Shown here: positions 56,998 to 64,000 of the stretch, piece after piece
How positions within the stretch are numbered: position 1 is the stretch's first letter
Layout of the letters: the number at the start of each line of letters is the position of its first letter
Assembly: GCF_000761155.1 (NCBI RefSeq)
Contig: NZ_CP009533.1
Span: 3,233,001 to 3,297,000 of the forward strand
Source: Pseudomonas rhizosphaerae
GTDB taxonomy: Bacteria; Pseudomonadota; Gammaproteobacteria; Pseudomonadales; Pseudomonadaceae
Length of the DNA: 64,000 nucleotides
Direction of reading: 5' to 3'
The notes under the pieces: model-generated
The model's input: only the letters and a program-made list of their open reading frames with translations
Databases searched by the model: none
Told to the model about the DNA's origin: nothing
Made by a program: the position numbers and the translations under genes

Positions 56998-57567
56998 ATG
57001 AAAAACGTCGAAACGAGCTACCTCAGGAACCAGTTCCTGATCGCCATGCCGCACATGGCGGACCCCAACTTTGCCCACACCTTGACCTACATCGTCGAGC
57101 ACACGCCCAATGGCGCGATGGGCCTGGTGGTCAACCGTCTTCAGGACCTCAACCTGGCGGACATTCTTGAGCAACTGCGGCCGGAAACCGGCCCCACGGC
57201 GTCTAGCCAGCAGGTTCCGATCTACAACGGCGGGCCGGTGCAGACCGACCGCGGTTTCGTCCTGCACCCCAGCGGCCCGGTGTTCCAGGCCACGGTGGAT
57301 CTGGGCGAAGTGTCGCTGTCCACCTCCCAGGACATCCTGTTCGCCATCGCCGACGGCGCAGGCCCTGCGCAGAGCCTGATCACCCTGGGATACGCCGGCT
57401 GGGAAGCCGGCCAACTGGAAGCCGAACTGGCCGACAACGCCTGGCTGACCTGCCCTTTCGATGCCGACATTCTGTTCAACACCGACAGCGAGGGGCGCCT
57501 TGGCGCCGCGGCGGCACGCCTGGGCGTCAACCTCAGCCTGCTCACCAGCCAGGCGGGCCACGCCTGA
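56998..57567 (+). CDS. algH: YqgE/AlgH family protein
   Basis: 189 residues from ATG at 56998, MKNVETSYLRNQFLIAMPHM. Family blocks: HTPNGAMGLVVNR, VYNGGPVQ as IYNGGPVQTDRGFVLH, and LGYAGWEAGQLEAELADNAW. AlgH was described as a regulator of alginate synthesis; its biochemistry is unsettled. The stop overlaps ruvX by one base. Confidence 0.94.
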   Translation: MKNVETSYLRNQFLIAMPHMADPNFAHTLTYIVEHTPNGAMGLVVNRLQDLNLADILEQLRPETGPTASSQQVPIYNGGPVQTDRGFVLHPSGPVFQATVDLGEVSLSTSQDILFAIADGAGPAQSLITLGYAGWEAGQLEAELADNAWLTCPFDADILFNTDSEGRLGAAAARLGVNLSLLTSQAGHA

Positions 57568-58007
57568 TGGCCGCACCCAGACTGCTGCTCGGCGTGGATT
57601 ACGGCACCAAGCAGATCGGCTTCGCGGTCGGCCAGATGATCACCGGCCAGGCACGCGAGCTGTGTACCCTGAAGGCGCAGAACGGCGTGCCTGACTGGAC
57701 CCGGGTCGAAGCGTTGATCAAGGAATGGCAGCCGGATGCCATCGTGGTTGGCCTGCCGCTGAACATGGACGGCACGCCGAGTGAAATGAGCGAACGTGCG
57801 GAAAAGTTCGCCCGCCGCCTGAACGGCCGCTTCAACATCCCGGTGCACACCCACGATGAACGCCTGACCACTTTCGAGGCCAAGGGCGAACGCATGGCCC
57901 GCGGCGGTCAGCGTGGCAGCTACCGTGACAACCCGGTCGACGCCATCGCCGCCAAGCTGCTGTTGCAGGGCTGGCTGGAGGCCAATGCGCTGGGTGACAA
58001 CGCCTGA
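57567..58007 (+). CDS. ruvX: Putative Holliday junction resolvase RuvX / pre-16S rRNA nuclease YqgF
   Basis: 146 residues with an RNase H-like fold: LLGVDYGTKQIGFAVG (first catalytic aspartate), VVGLPLNMDGTPSE, and DERLTTFEA. The family's YqgF acts in 16S rRNA 5' maturation; a resolvase role is proposed from structure. The yqgE-yqgF-pyrR-pyrBC order is conserved in Pseudomonas. Confidence 0.95.
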   Translation: MAAPRLLLGVDYGTKQIGFAVGQMITGQARELCTLKAQNGVPDWTRVEALIKEWQPDAIVVGLPLNMDGTPSEMSERAEKFARRLNGRFNIPVHTHDERLTTFEAKGERMARGGQRGSYRDNPVDAIAAKLLLQGWLEANALGDNA

Positions 58008-58031
58008 AGATGACAGCCGCCGCACCCCACC

Positions 58032-58225
58032 CCCCTGTAGCAGCGGTGCAAGCCGCGTCCGGCTCCGACGCATTTTTCCAGATACACCGCACGACCACCG
58101 ACGCGGCTTGCGCCGCTGCTACAGATACGGTGCAAGCTGCGTCCGGCCCTGACGCATTTCTTCAGGTACACCGCACGAACACCGACGCGGCTTGCGCCGC
58201 TGCTACAGGTGCGGTGCAAGCCGCG
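58032..58225. repeat. Tandem GCGGCTTGCGCCGC repeats between ruvX and pyrR
   Basis: CTGTAGCAGCGGTGCAAGCC, then ACGCGGCTTGCGCCGCTGCT at 58101 and again at 58185 (84 bases apart), each preceded by a shared GACGCATTT...TACACCGCACGA linker. Same family as the repeats after ntrC. They fill most of the 265-base gap and can form large hairpins. Confidence 0.85.
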
Positions 58226-58272
58226 CCACGTTGCACCACTCTCTTTGGACGCTATCAATCACAGGAGCACAC

Positions 58273-58791
58273 ATGAGCCTTCCCAACCCGGCCGAGCTGA
58301 TCGGCGCGATGGCTGTCGACCTCAAGGCCCATCTGGCCAGGCGCTCCATTGCCGAGCCGCGCTACATCGGCATTCACAGCGGCGGTGTCTGGGTCGCGCA
58401 GGCGTTGCTGCAGGCGATGGACAGCGAGGCTGCGCTGGGCACCCTGGACGTGTCCTTCTACCGCGATGATTTCAGCCAAAACGGTCTGCATCCGCAAGTG
58501 CGCCCCTCGGCCCTGCCCTTCGAGATCGAAGGCCAGCACCTGGTGCTGATCGATGACGTACTGATGAGCGGCCGCACCGTCCGTGCGGCCCTCAATGAGC
58601 TGTTCGATTACGGTCGCCCAGCCAGCGTGACCCTGGTCTGCCTGCTCGACCTGGATGCTGGCGAGCTGCCGATTCGCCCCGACATCGTCGGTGCCACCCT
58701 GTCGCTGGCCGCCCACGAACGGGTAAAATTGCTCGGCCCGTCCCCGCTCGCCCTCGAGCGCCAGGACCTCGCTTCCGCCTCCAGCCTTTAA
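58273..58791 (+). CDS. pyrR: PyrR bifunctional regulator / uracil phosphoribosyltransferase homologue
   Basis: 172 residues from ATG at 58273 with GGAG upstream. Phosphoribosyltransferase fold: [30 protein letters not shown] and the PRPP-binding loop [17 protein letters not shown]. In Gram-positive bacteria PyrR controls pyr attenuation; in Pseudomonas it heads pyrBC' and its regulatory role is less clear. No obvious PyrR-binding leader is seen before pyrB, which starts 11 bases downstream. Confidence 0.93.
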   Translation: MSLPNPAELIGAMAVDLKAHLARRSIAEPRYIGIHSGGVWVAQALLQAMDSEAALGTLDVSFYRDDFSQNGLHPQVRPSALPFEIEGQHLVLIDDVLMSGRTVRAALNELFDYGRPASVTLVCLLDLDAGELPIRPDIVGATLSLAAHERVKLLGPSPLALERQDLASASSL

Positions 58792-58802
58792 GAGCCCCCG
58801 CC

Positions 58803-59807
58803 ATGACGCCTATCGACGCCAAGCGCCCGCTGCAGCTCAATGACCAGGGCCAGCTACGCCACTTTCTTTCCCTCGACGGCTTGTCCCGCGAACTGCTGAC
58901 CGAAGTGCTCGACACCGCCGACTCGTTTCTGGAAGTCGGCGCGCGCGCGGTCAAGAAAGTCCCGCTGCTGCGCGGCAAGACCGTGTGCAACGTGTTCTTC
59001 GAGAACTCCACGCGCACGCGCACCACCTTCGAACTGGCGGCCCAACGCCTGTCGGCCGACGTAATCACCCTGAACGTGTCGACTTCCTCGACCAGCAAGG
59101 GCGAAACCCTGTTCGACACTCTGCGCAACCTCGAAGCCATGGCCGCGGACATGTTTGTCGTGCGCCACGCCGACTCCGGAGCCGCCCATTTCATCGCCGA
59201 GCACGTCAGCCCGGAAGTGGCCATCATCAACGGTGGCGACGGCCGCCACGCCCACCCGACCCAAGGCATGCTCGACATGCTGACGATCCGCCGGCACAAG
59301 GGCGGCTTCGAGAACCTGTCGGTGGCGATCGTTGGCGACATTCTGCATTCGCGCGTGGCCCGCTCGAACATGATCGCGCTCAAGACCCTGGGCTGCCCGG
59401 ACATCCGCGTGATCGGCCCGAAAACGCTGTTGCCCATTGGCGTCGAGCAGTATGGCGTCAAGGTCTTCACCGATCTGGAACAGGGCCTCAAGGACGTCGA
59501 CGTGGTGATCATGCTGCGCCTGCAGCGTGAACGCATGACCGGCGGCCTGTTGCCCAGCGAAGGCGAGTTCTATCGCCTCTACGGCTTGACCACCGCGCGC
59601 CTGGCTGGCGCCAAGCCCGATGCCATCGTCATGCACCCCGGGCCGATCAATCGCGGCGTCGAAATCGAGTCGGCCGTCGCCGACGGTCCCCATTCGGTGA
59701 TTCTCAACCAGGTCACCTACGGCATCGCGGTCCGCATGGCGGTGCTGTCGATGGCCATGAGCGGGCAAACAGCCCAGCGTCAATTCGAGCAGGAGAACGC
59801 CCAGTGA
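58803..59807 (+). CDS. pyrB: Aspartate carbamoyltransferase catalytic subunit
   Basis: 334 residues. Carbamoyl-phosphate-binding [29 protein letters not shown], and the aspartate-loop [18 protein letters not shown] and [12 protein letters not shown]. It is longer than E. coli PyrB by an N-terminal extension (about 20 residues, [20 protein letters not shown]) typical of Pseudomonas, where PyrB needs PyrC' for a dodecameric holoenzyme. It overlaps pyrC' by ATGA. Confidence 0.97.
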   Translation: MTPIDAKRPLQLNDQGQLRHFLSLDGLSRELLTEVLDTADSFLEVGARAVKKVPLLRGKTVCNVFFENSTRTRTTFELAAQRLSADVITLNVSTSSTSKGETLFDTLRNLEAMAADMFVVRHADSGAAHFIAEHVSPEVAIINGGDGRHAHPTQGMLDMLTIRRHKGGFENLSVAIVGDILHSRVARSNMIALKTLGCPDIRVIGPKTLLPIGVEQYGVKVFTDLEQGLKDVDVVIMLRLQRERMTGGLLPSEGEFYRLYGLTTARLAGAKPDAIVMHPGPINRGVEIESAVADGPHSVILNQVTYGIAVRMAVLSMAMSGQTAQRQFEQENAQ

Positions 59808-61075
59808 GCCTCAGTATTCTTGGCGCCCGGGTGATCGACCCGGCCAGCGGCCTGGACCAGATCACCGACCTGCACATCAGCCAAGGCCGGATCGTAGCGA
59901 TCGGCGACGCACCCGCCGATTTCACCGCCAGCCAGCGCGTGGACGCCAGCGGCCTGGTGGCCGCGCCCGGCCTGGTCGACCTCAGCGTGTCGCTGCGCGA
60001 GCCCGGCTACAGCCGCAAGGGCACTATCGCCAGCGAAACCCGTGCCGCCGCGGCCGGTGGCGTCACCAGCCTGTGCTGCCCACCGCTGACCAAGCCGATC
60101 CTGGACACCTCGGCGGTAGCCGAGTTGATTCTGGATCGCGCCCGCGAGGCCGGCCATGCCAAGGTGTTTCCGATCGGTGCCTTGAGCAAGGGCCTGGAAG
60201 GCGAGCAACTGGCCGAACTGATCGCCCTGCGCGATGCCGGCTGCATTGCCTTCGGCAATGGCCTGAACAGCTTCGGTAACAATCGCACGCTGTGCCGCGC
60301 GCTGGAATATGCCGCCACGTTCGACCTGACCGTGATCTTCCACTCCCAGGACCGTGACCTGTCTGCGGGCGGGCTCGCCCACGACGGGCCGACCGCCGCC
60401 TTCCTGGGCCTGGCGGGCATTCCCGCCACTGCGGAAACCGTCGCCTTGGCGCGCGACCTGCTGCTGGTCGAGCAGAGCGGCGTGCGGGCGCACTTCAGCC
60501 AGTTGACCACCGCCCGCGGCGTGGAGTTGATCGAGCAGGCGCAGGCGCGAGGGCTGCCGGTCACGGCGGACGTGGCGCTGTACCAGTTGATTCTGACCGA
60601 CGAAGCACTAACTGGGTTTTCCAGCCTGTACCATGTTCAGCCGCCACTGCGTTCTGCAGAGGACCGGGAAGGCCTGCGCGCAGCCGTGAAGAAGGGCGTG
60701 GTGCAGGCGATTGCCAGCCATCACCAGCCGCATGATCGCGACGCCAAGTTGGCACCGTTCGGAGCGACCGAGCCGGGCATCAGCAGTGTGGAGTTGTTAC
60801 TGCCCTTGGCATTGACCTTGGTACAGGATGGCCTGCTCGACCTGCCGACCCTGCTGGCCCGCCTGGGCCAAGGCCCGGCCGACGCCATGCGGCTGCCGGC
60901 TGGACGCCTGCAGGTAGGCGCGGCAGCGGATCTGGTGCTGTTCGATGAAAACGTCTCGACTGTGGCCGGCGAACGCTGGCTGTCCAAGGGTGCCAACTGC
61001 CCGTTCCTTGGTCACACCTTGCCGGGAGCGGTGCGTTACACCCTGGTGGACGGGCATATCAGCTTCAGTCACTGA
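59804..61075 (+). CDS. pyrC': Dihydroorotase-like PyrC' (pseudo-enzyme partner of PyrB)
   Basis: 423 residues with the amidohydrolase fold and family order, but the HxH zinc motif at the end of the first strand (usually DxHVHLREPG) reads [10 protein letters not shown], so both histidines are lost, and further metal histidines are replaced. In P. putida PyrC' has no dihydroorotase activity and is needed for PyrB assembly. The true dihydroorotase must be elsewhere in the genome. Translationally coupled to pyrB. Confidence 0.92.
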   Translation: MSLSILGARVIDPASGLDQITDLHISQGRIVAIGDAPADFTASQRVDASGLVAAPGLVDLSVSLREPGYSRKGTIASETRAAAAGGVTSLCCPPLTKPILDTSAVAELILDRAREAGHAKVFPIGALSKGLEGEQLAELIALRDAGCIAFGNGLNSFGNNRTLCRALEYAATFDLTVIFHSQDRDLSAGGLAHDGPTAAFLGLAGIPATAETVALARDLLLVEQSGVRAHFSQLTTARGVELIEQAQARGLPVTADVALYQLILTDEALTGFSSLYHVQPPLRSAEDREGLRAAVKKGVVQAIASHHQPHDRDAKLAPFGATEPGISSVELLLPLALTLVQDGLLDLPTLLARLGQGPADAMRLPAGRLQVGAAADLVLFDENVSTVAGERWLSKGANCPFLGHTLPGAVRYTLVDGHISFSH

Positions 61076-61087
61076 TACCGTAGCGAA

Positions 61088-61181
61088 CCCTTCGCGGGCA
61101 GAGCCCGCTCCCACAAGGTACGCCGCCCGGCCCGCCTGTGGGAGCGGGGCGGGCGGCTGAGCCCTCTGCCCGCGAAGAGGC
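61088..61181. repeat. Paired REP hairpins between convergent pyrC' and the TM2 gene
   Basis: CCCTTCGCGGGCAGAGCCCG at 61088 and the inverted CCTGTGGGAGCGGGGCGGGC at 61135 with TCTGCCCGCGAAGAGGC at its end. A likely bidirectional transcript end. Confidence 0.8.
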
Positions 61182-61201
61182 CGCAAGCCTCAACCCATTC
61201 C

Positions 61202-61609
61202 CTACCGACGCTGCGCGTTCTTCATCGACACCTGATCATTCAGTGTCCAGAAGTCGTACAGCACACCCACCAGAAACAACCCCCCGGTCAGCAGGTAGAT
61301 CACCCCGGTGATCCACTTGCCCTGGTACATGCGGTGTACACCGAACAAACCCAGGAACGTCAGCAACACCCACGCCACGTTGTAGTTGGTCTCACCGCTG
61401 TGAAAGCGCATGTCGGCCTGGCGATCCATGGCAGGAATAAGGAACAGGTCGATGATCCAGCCGATGCCGAACAGGCCCAGGGTGAAAAACCAGATCGTCC
61501 CGGTAACCGGCTTGCCGTAATAGAAGCGATGAGCGCCAGTGAAGCCCAAAATCCACAACAGGTAGCCCATGACTTTGCTGTGGGTATCGTGGAGTCGATA
61601 GGTGTTCAT
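61202..61609 (-). CDS. TM2-domain membrane protein
   Basis: 135 residues from ATG at 61609; the upstream frame is not coding. Three hydrophobic segments: GYLLWILGFTGAHRFYYG with the TM2-family G-x-x-G-x-H-x-F/Y-Y-x-G signature, IWFFTLGLFGIGWIIDLFLI, and a second GVHRMYQGKWITGVIYLLTG copy. So the protein holds two TM2-like units in tandem. Function unknown. Confidence 0.85.
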   Translation of the reverse strand: MNTYRLHDTHSKVMGYLLWILGFTGAHRFYYGKPVTGTIWFFTLGLFGIGWIIDLFLIPAMDRQADMRFHSGETNYNVAWVLLTFLGLFGVHRMYQGKWITGVIYLLTGGLFLVGVLYDFWTLNDQVSMKNAQRR

Positions 61610-61858
61610 TCTCGATGCAGGTCCTCTGATATAAAAATTTTCTAAACAAATTTGTGACTTTTTTGTCCTGTCCCGACGTATGGCATTTCTGTGACCGACA
61701 TCGGCTGAACCCTTGCAGCACCTGCTCCGCGTGCCGCACAAGAGACAATTCTGCGCCGATTTGGTGCCATTTACGACCTGCCCCCCTCGACCAGCGGATT
61801 AAAAACCCTACAAAAAGCTGTTATAAATCTGCGCGCCTATCCATATGAGCCCTGCCGA
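61610..61858. other. Divergent AT-rich intergenic region
   Basis: 249 bases between divergent TM2 and NlpC/P60 genes, clearly more AT-rich than the window, with GATATAAAAATTTTC at 61628-61642 and TTATAAATCTGC near 61822. Promoters for both genes must lie here; TATAAAT is a possible -10 for the plus-strand gene. I see no dyad. Confidence 0.4.
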
Positions 61859-62494
61859 ATGCGTCCATTTTTCAAGACATGGCTGACCATCTGCCTATTA
61901 TTGCCCCTGGCCGCCCACGCCACCAATCGTGAGCAACGACTTCCCGCTGGCTTCAACGGCTACACCGCCCAGTCGGCTTCCGAACAATCGCAACGTGCAC
62001 CGCGCATCGTCGTGACCCGCCCCGCTGGCAATAGCCAGGCGCTGGCCAAAGTCACCACCGTCAAGGCCAGTACTGCCGCCTCTAAGCAGAGCAGCGATGT
62101 ACTCAGCCGCGCGGTCAATGTGCTCGGCACGCCCTATCGCTGGGGCGGCAGCAGCCCAAGCAAGGGTTTCGACTGCAGTGGCTTGGTCAAGTACGCCTTC
62201 AACGATGTGAAGGCCGTCGACCTGCCGCGCACGTCCAACGCCATGGCTGCTGGCCACGGCATCAAGGTCGAACGCAAGGACCTCAAGCCGGGTGACCTGG
62301 TGTTCTTCAACATCAAGAGCCGCAAGGTCAACCACGTTGCCATCTACCTGGGCAACGACCGCTTCATCCACGCCCCGCGCCGCGGCAAGGCCGTGACCAT
62401 CGACACCTTGAAGAAGCCGTACTGGAACACCCACTACGCCGTCGCCAAGCGCGTCCTGCCCAAGGAACCGGCGTTGCGTATCGTGCAGCGCTGA
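61859..62494 (+). CDS. NlpC/P60 (C40) cell-wall hydrolase
   Basis: 211 residues. Signal peptide (MRPFFKTWLTICLLLPLAAHA), a linker of about 60 residues, then a complete NlpC/P60 domain: GTPYRWGGSSPSKGFDCSGL with the catalytic cysteine, KPGDLVFFN, NHVAIYLG and FIHAPRRGKAV with the two histidines. It should cut the stem peptide of peptidoglycan in the periplasm. It has no lipobox, so it is soluble. Confidence 0.93.
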   Translation: MRPFFKTWLTICLLLPLAAHATNREQRLPAGFNGYTAQSASEQSQRAPRIVVTRPAGNSQALAKVTTVKASTAASKQSSDVLSRAVNVLGTPYRWGGSSPSKGFDCSGLVKYAFNDVKAVDLPRTSNAMAAGHGIKVERKDLKPGDLVFFNIKSRKVNHVAIYLGNDRFIHAPRRGKAVTIDTLKKPYWNTHYAVAKRVLPKEPALRIVQR

Positions 62495-62514
62495 TCCCCA
62501 TCGACTGCGGCGTG

Positions 62515-62586
62515 CCCTTCGCGGCCGCTGACCGCTCCCACCGACAACCGCGGTGTTCTGTGGGAGCGGTCTGTGGCCGCAAAAGG
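62515..62586. repeat. Paired REP hairpins between convergent C40 and pilT genes
   Basis: CCCTTCGCGGCCGCTGACCG and the inverted TGTGGGAGCGGTCTGTGGCC flank a short linker in the 122-base gap. Confidence 0.8.
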
Positions 62587-62616
62587 TACGCCACGGTGCA
62601 GCTGGATATGCACCGA

Positions 62617-63651
62617 TCAGAAATTGTCCGGCGACTTGGCCTTTTCGCGGGCCGAGTCACGGCTGATCACACCTTGCGCGAGCAGGTTCTTCAGGCACAT
62701 GTCCAACGTCTGCATGCCCAGCGACCCGCCGGTCTGAATCGATGAGTACATCTGCGCAACCTTGTCTTCGCGGATAAGGTTACGAATCGCCGGCGTGCCG
62801 ATCATGATCTCGTGGGCCGCCACTCGCCCGCCGCCGATCTTCTTCAGCAGGGTCTGGGAAATCACCGCCTGCAGCGATTCGGACAGCATCGAACGCACCA
62901 TCGACTTCTCTTCCGCCGGGAACACGTCGACCACCCGGTCGATGGTCTTCGCCGCCGACGTGGTGTGCAGCGTGCCGAACACCAGGTGACCCGTCTCGGC
63001 TGCGGTCAATGCCAGCCGAATGGTTTCCAGGTCACGCATCTCGCCCACCAGAATCACGTCCGGGTCTTCGCGCAGCGCCGAGCGCAAGGCGTGAGAGAAG
63101 CCCAGCGTATCGCGATGCACCTCACGCTGGTTGACCAGGCACTTCTTGGATTCGTGGACGAATTCGATCGGATCTTCCACGGTCAGAATGTGATGGTGCT
63201 TGTTGCTGTTGAGGTAGTCGATCATGGCCGCCAGGGTGGTCGACTTGCCCGACCCGGTCGGCCCGGTGACCAGCACCAGCCCGCGCGGCACTTCGGTAAT
63301 CTTGCGAAACACATCTCCCATGCCCAGGTCGTCCATGCTCAGCACCTTGGACGGGATGGTCCGGAACACCGCACCGGCGCCGCGGTTCTGGTTGAACGCG
63401 TTGACCCGAAAGCGCGCCACACCCGGCACCTCGAAGGAGAAGTCGGTCTCCAGGAACTCCTCGAAGTCCTTGCGCTGCTTGTCGTTCATGATGTCGTAGA
63501 TCAGCGCCTGGACCTGTTTGTCGTCCAGCGCCGGCAAGTTGATGCGGCGCACGTCGCCATCCACCCGAATCATCGGCGGCAGGCCTGCGGACAGGTGCAG
63601 ATCGGATGCGCCTTGTTTCGCACTGAAGGCCAACAGCTCGGTAATGTCCAT
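62617..63651 (-). CDS. pilT: Type IV pilus retraction ATPase PilT
   Basis: 344 residues from MDITELLAFSAKQGASD at 63651 with GGGGAG upstream. Walker A GPTGSGKSTT, Asp box ILTVEDPIEFVHESK, Walker B DVILVGEMRDLETIRLA and His box GHLVFGTLHTTSA are intact; the C-terminal AIRNLIREDK is the PilT-specific block. Drives pilus retraction in twitching. Divergent from yggS as in most gammaproteobacteria; no pilU follows. Confidence 0.97.
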   Translation of the reverse strand: MDITELLAFSAKQGASDLHLSAGLPPMIRVDGDVRRINLPALDDKQVQALIYDIMNDKQRKDFEEFLETDFSFEVPGVARFRVNAFNQNRGAGAVFRTIPSKVLSMDDLGMGDVFRKITEVPRGLVLVTGPTGSGKSTTLAAMIDYLNSNKHHHILTVEDPIEFVHESKKCLVNQREVHRDTLGFSHALRSALREDPDVILVGEMRDLETIRLALTAAETGHLVFGTLHTTSAAKTIDRVVDVFPAEEKSMVRSMLSESLQAVISQTLLKKIGGGRVAAHEIMIGTPAIRNLIREDKVAQMYSSIQTGGSLGMQTLDMCLKNLLAQGVISRDSAREKAKSPDNF

Positions 63652-63717
63652 GAGACTCCCCAAATACAGACAAGCAGGTAGAATGCCGCAGACCTGAAAC
63701 CCGCCGGCACGAATTCA

Positions 63718-64000
63718 ATGTCCACGATAGCAGACAACATTTCGCAAGTGAGTGCCCGAATCACAGCCGCTGCCCGGCACGTGCAGCGGGAGCCGGACCA
63801 GGTCGGCCTGCTTGCGGTCAGCAAGACCAAGCCAGCCACGGCGATCCGCGAGGCCTTCGCCGCCGGTGTCCACGATTTCGGCGAAAACTATTTGCAGGAA
63901 GCCCTGGCCAAACAGGAAGAACTTGCCGACCTGCCCTTGATCTGGCATTTCATCGGCCCCATTCAGTCGAACAAGACGCGTGCAATCGCCGAACATTTCG
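63718..64000 (+). CDS. yggS: YggS-family pyridoxal-phosphate homeostasis protein (partial)
   Basis: The frame opens at ATG 63718 and runs off the window end (94 residues seen). LLAVSKTKPA carries the cofactor lysine; HDFGENYLQEA and IWHFIGPIQSNKTR are family blocks. It maintains free pyridoxal phosphate levels. Upstream of proC in most gammaproteobacteria. Confidence 0.94.
   Translation, partial: MSTIADNISQVSARITAAARHVQREPDQVGLLAVSKTKPATAIREAFAAGVHDFGENYLQEALAKQEELADLPLIWHFIGPIQSNKTRAIAEHF

Overview
The window is a stretch of Pseudomonas core chromosome: high GC, tightly packed operons, no rRNA or tRNA gene, no prophage, no insertion sequence and no CRISPR array. Gene content and order (ubiB-hisIE-tatABC, opgGH, glnA-ntrBC, secB-grx-gpmI-ctpA, pilGHIJ-chpA, pyrR-pyrB-pyrC', pilT-yggS) are those of fluorescent pseudomonads. 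The abundant REP hairpins (GCGGGCAGAGCCCGCTCCCACA type and others) and the pip / HutC / fbp / glgP order, compared from memory with P. putida KT2440, suggest the P. putida or P. fluorescens side of the genus rather than P. aeruginosa.

Layout. 1-4.8 kb: end of ubiJ, ubiB, hisI-hisE, tatABC and rsmE on the plus strand. 4.9-9.6 kb: a chemoreceptor behind a clear FliA promoter, convergent with a polar amino-acid ABC transporter. 9.8-15.8 kb: opgGH (osmoregulated periplasmic glucans), dtd and pip on the minus strand. 15.9-20.7 kb: a HutC-family regulator, a three-gene ProXWV/HutXWV-type transporter and a single-chain PheRS-like protein; no histidine-degradation enzyme genes are present here. 20.8-28.3 kb: lipocalin, fbp, glgP, a small CxxCxxCC protein and a second chemoreceptor with a FliA promoter. 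28.5-38.5 kb: typA, thiI, then a nitrogen-control block (glnA, two small DUF4124 proteins, ntrB, ntrC and an NrsZ-like sRNA). 38.5-46 kb: a small membrane protein, trmL, secB-grxC-rhodanese, gpmI, an EnvC-like activator, ctpA and a YibQ-like deacetylase. 46-54.8 kb: a periplasmic binding protein and a compact Pil-Chp chemosensory cluster (chpC, a short chpA, pilJ, pilI, pilH, pilG) lacking pilK and chpB. 54.9-64 kb: gshB, tonB, algH/yqgE, ruvX, pyrR, pyrB, a zinc-ligand-less pyrC', a TM2-domain protein, a NlpC/P60 hydrolase, pilT and the start of yggS.

How they work together. The nitrogen block reads as one regulon: glnA and the sRNA each have a well-spaced sigma54 element, and NtrC-type dyads lie upstream of ntrB and the sRNA. 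Both chemoreceptors have near-consensus sigma28 promoters. pilT, tonB and the Pil-Chp genes relate to type IV pilus motility.

The least explained locus is at 15.86-17.12 kb. An intact PheRS-like enzyme (class II core plus FDX-ACB domain, the architecture of mitochondrial PheRS) has its own 13-bp repeat array and a perfect 10-bp hairpin ending at its start codon, beside a HutC-family regulator that has its own operator-like repeats.
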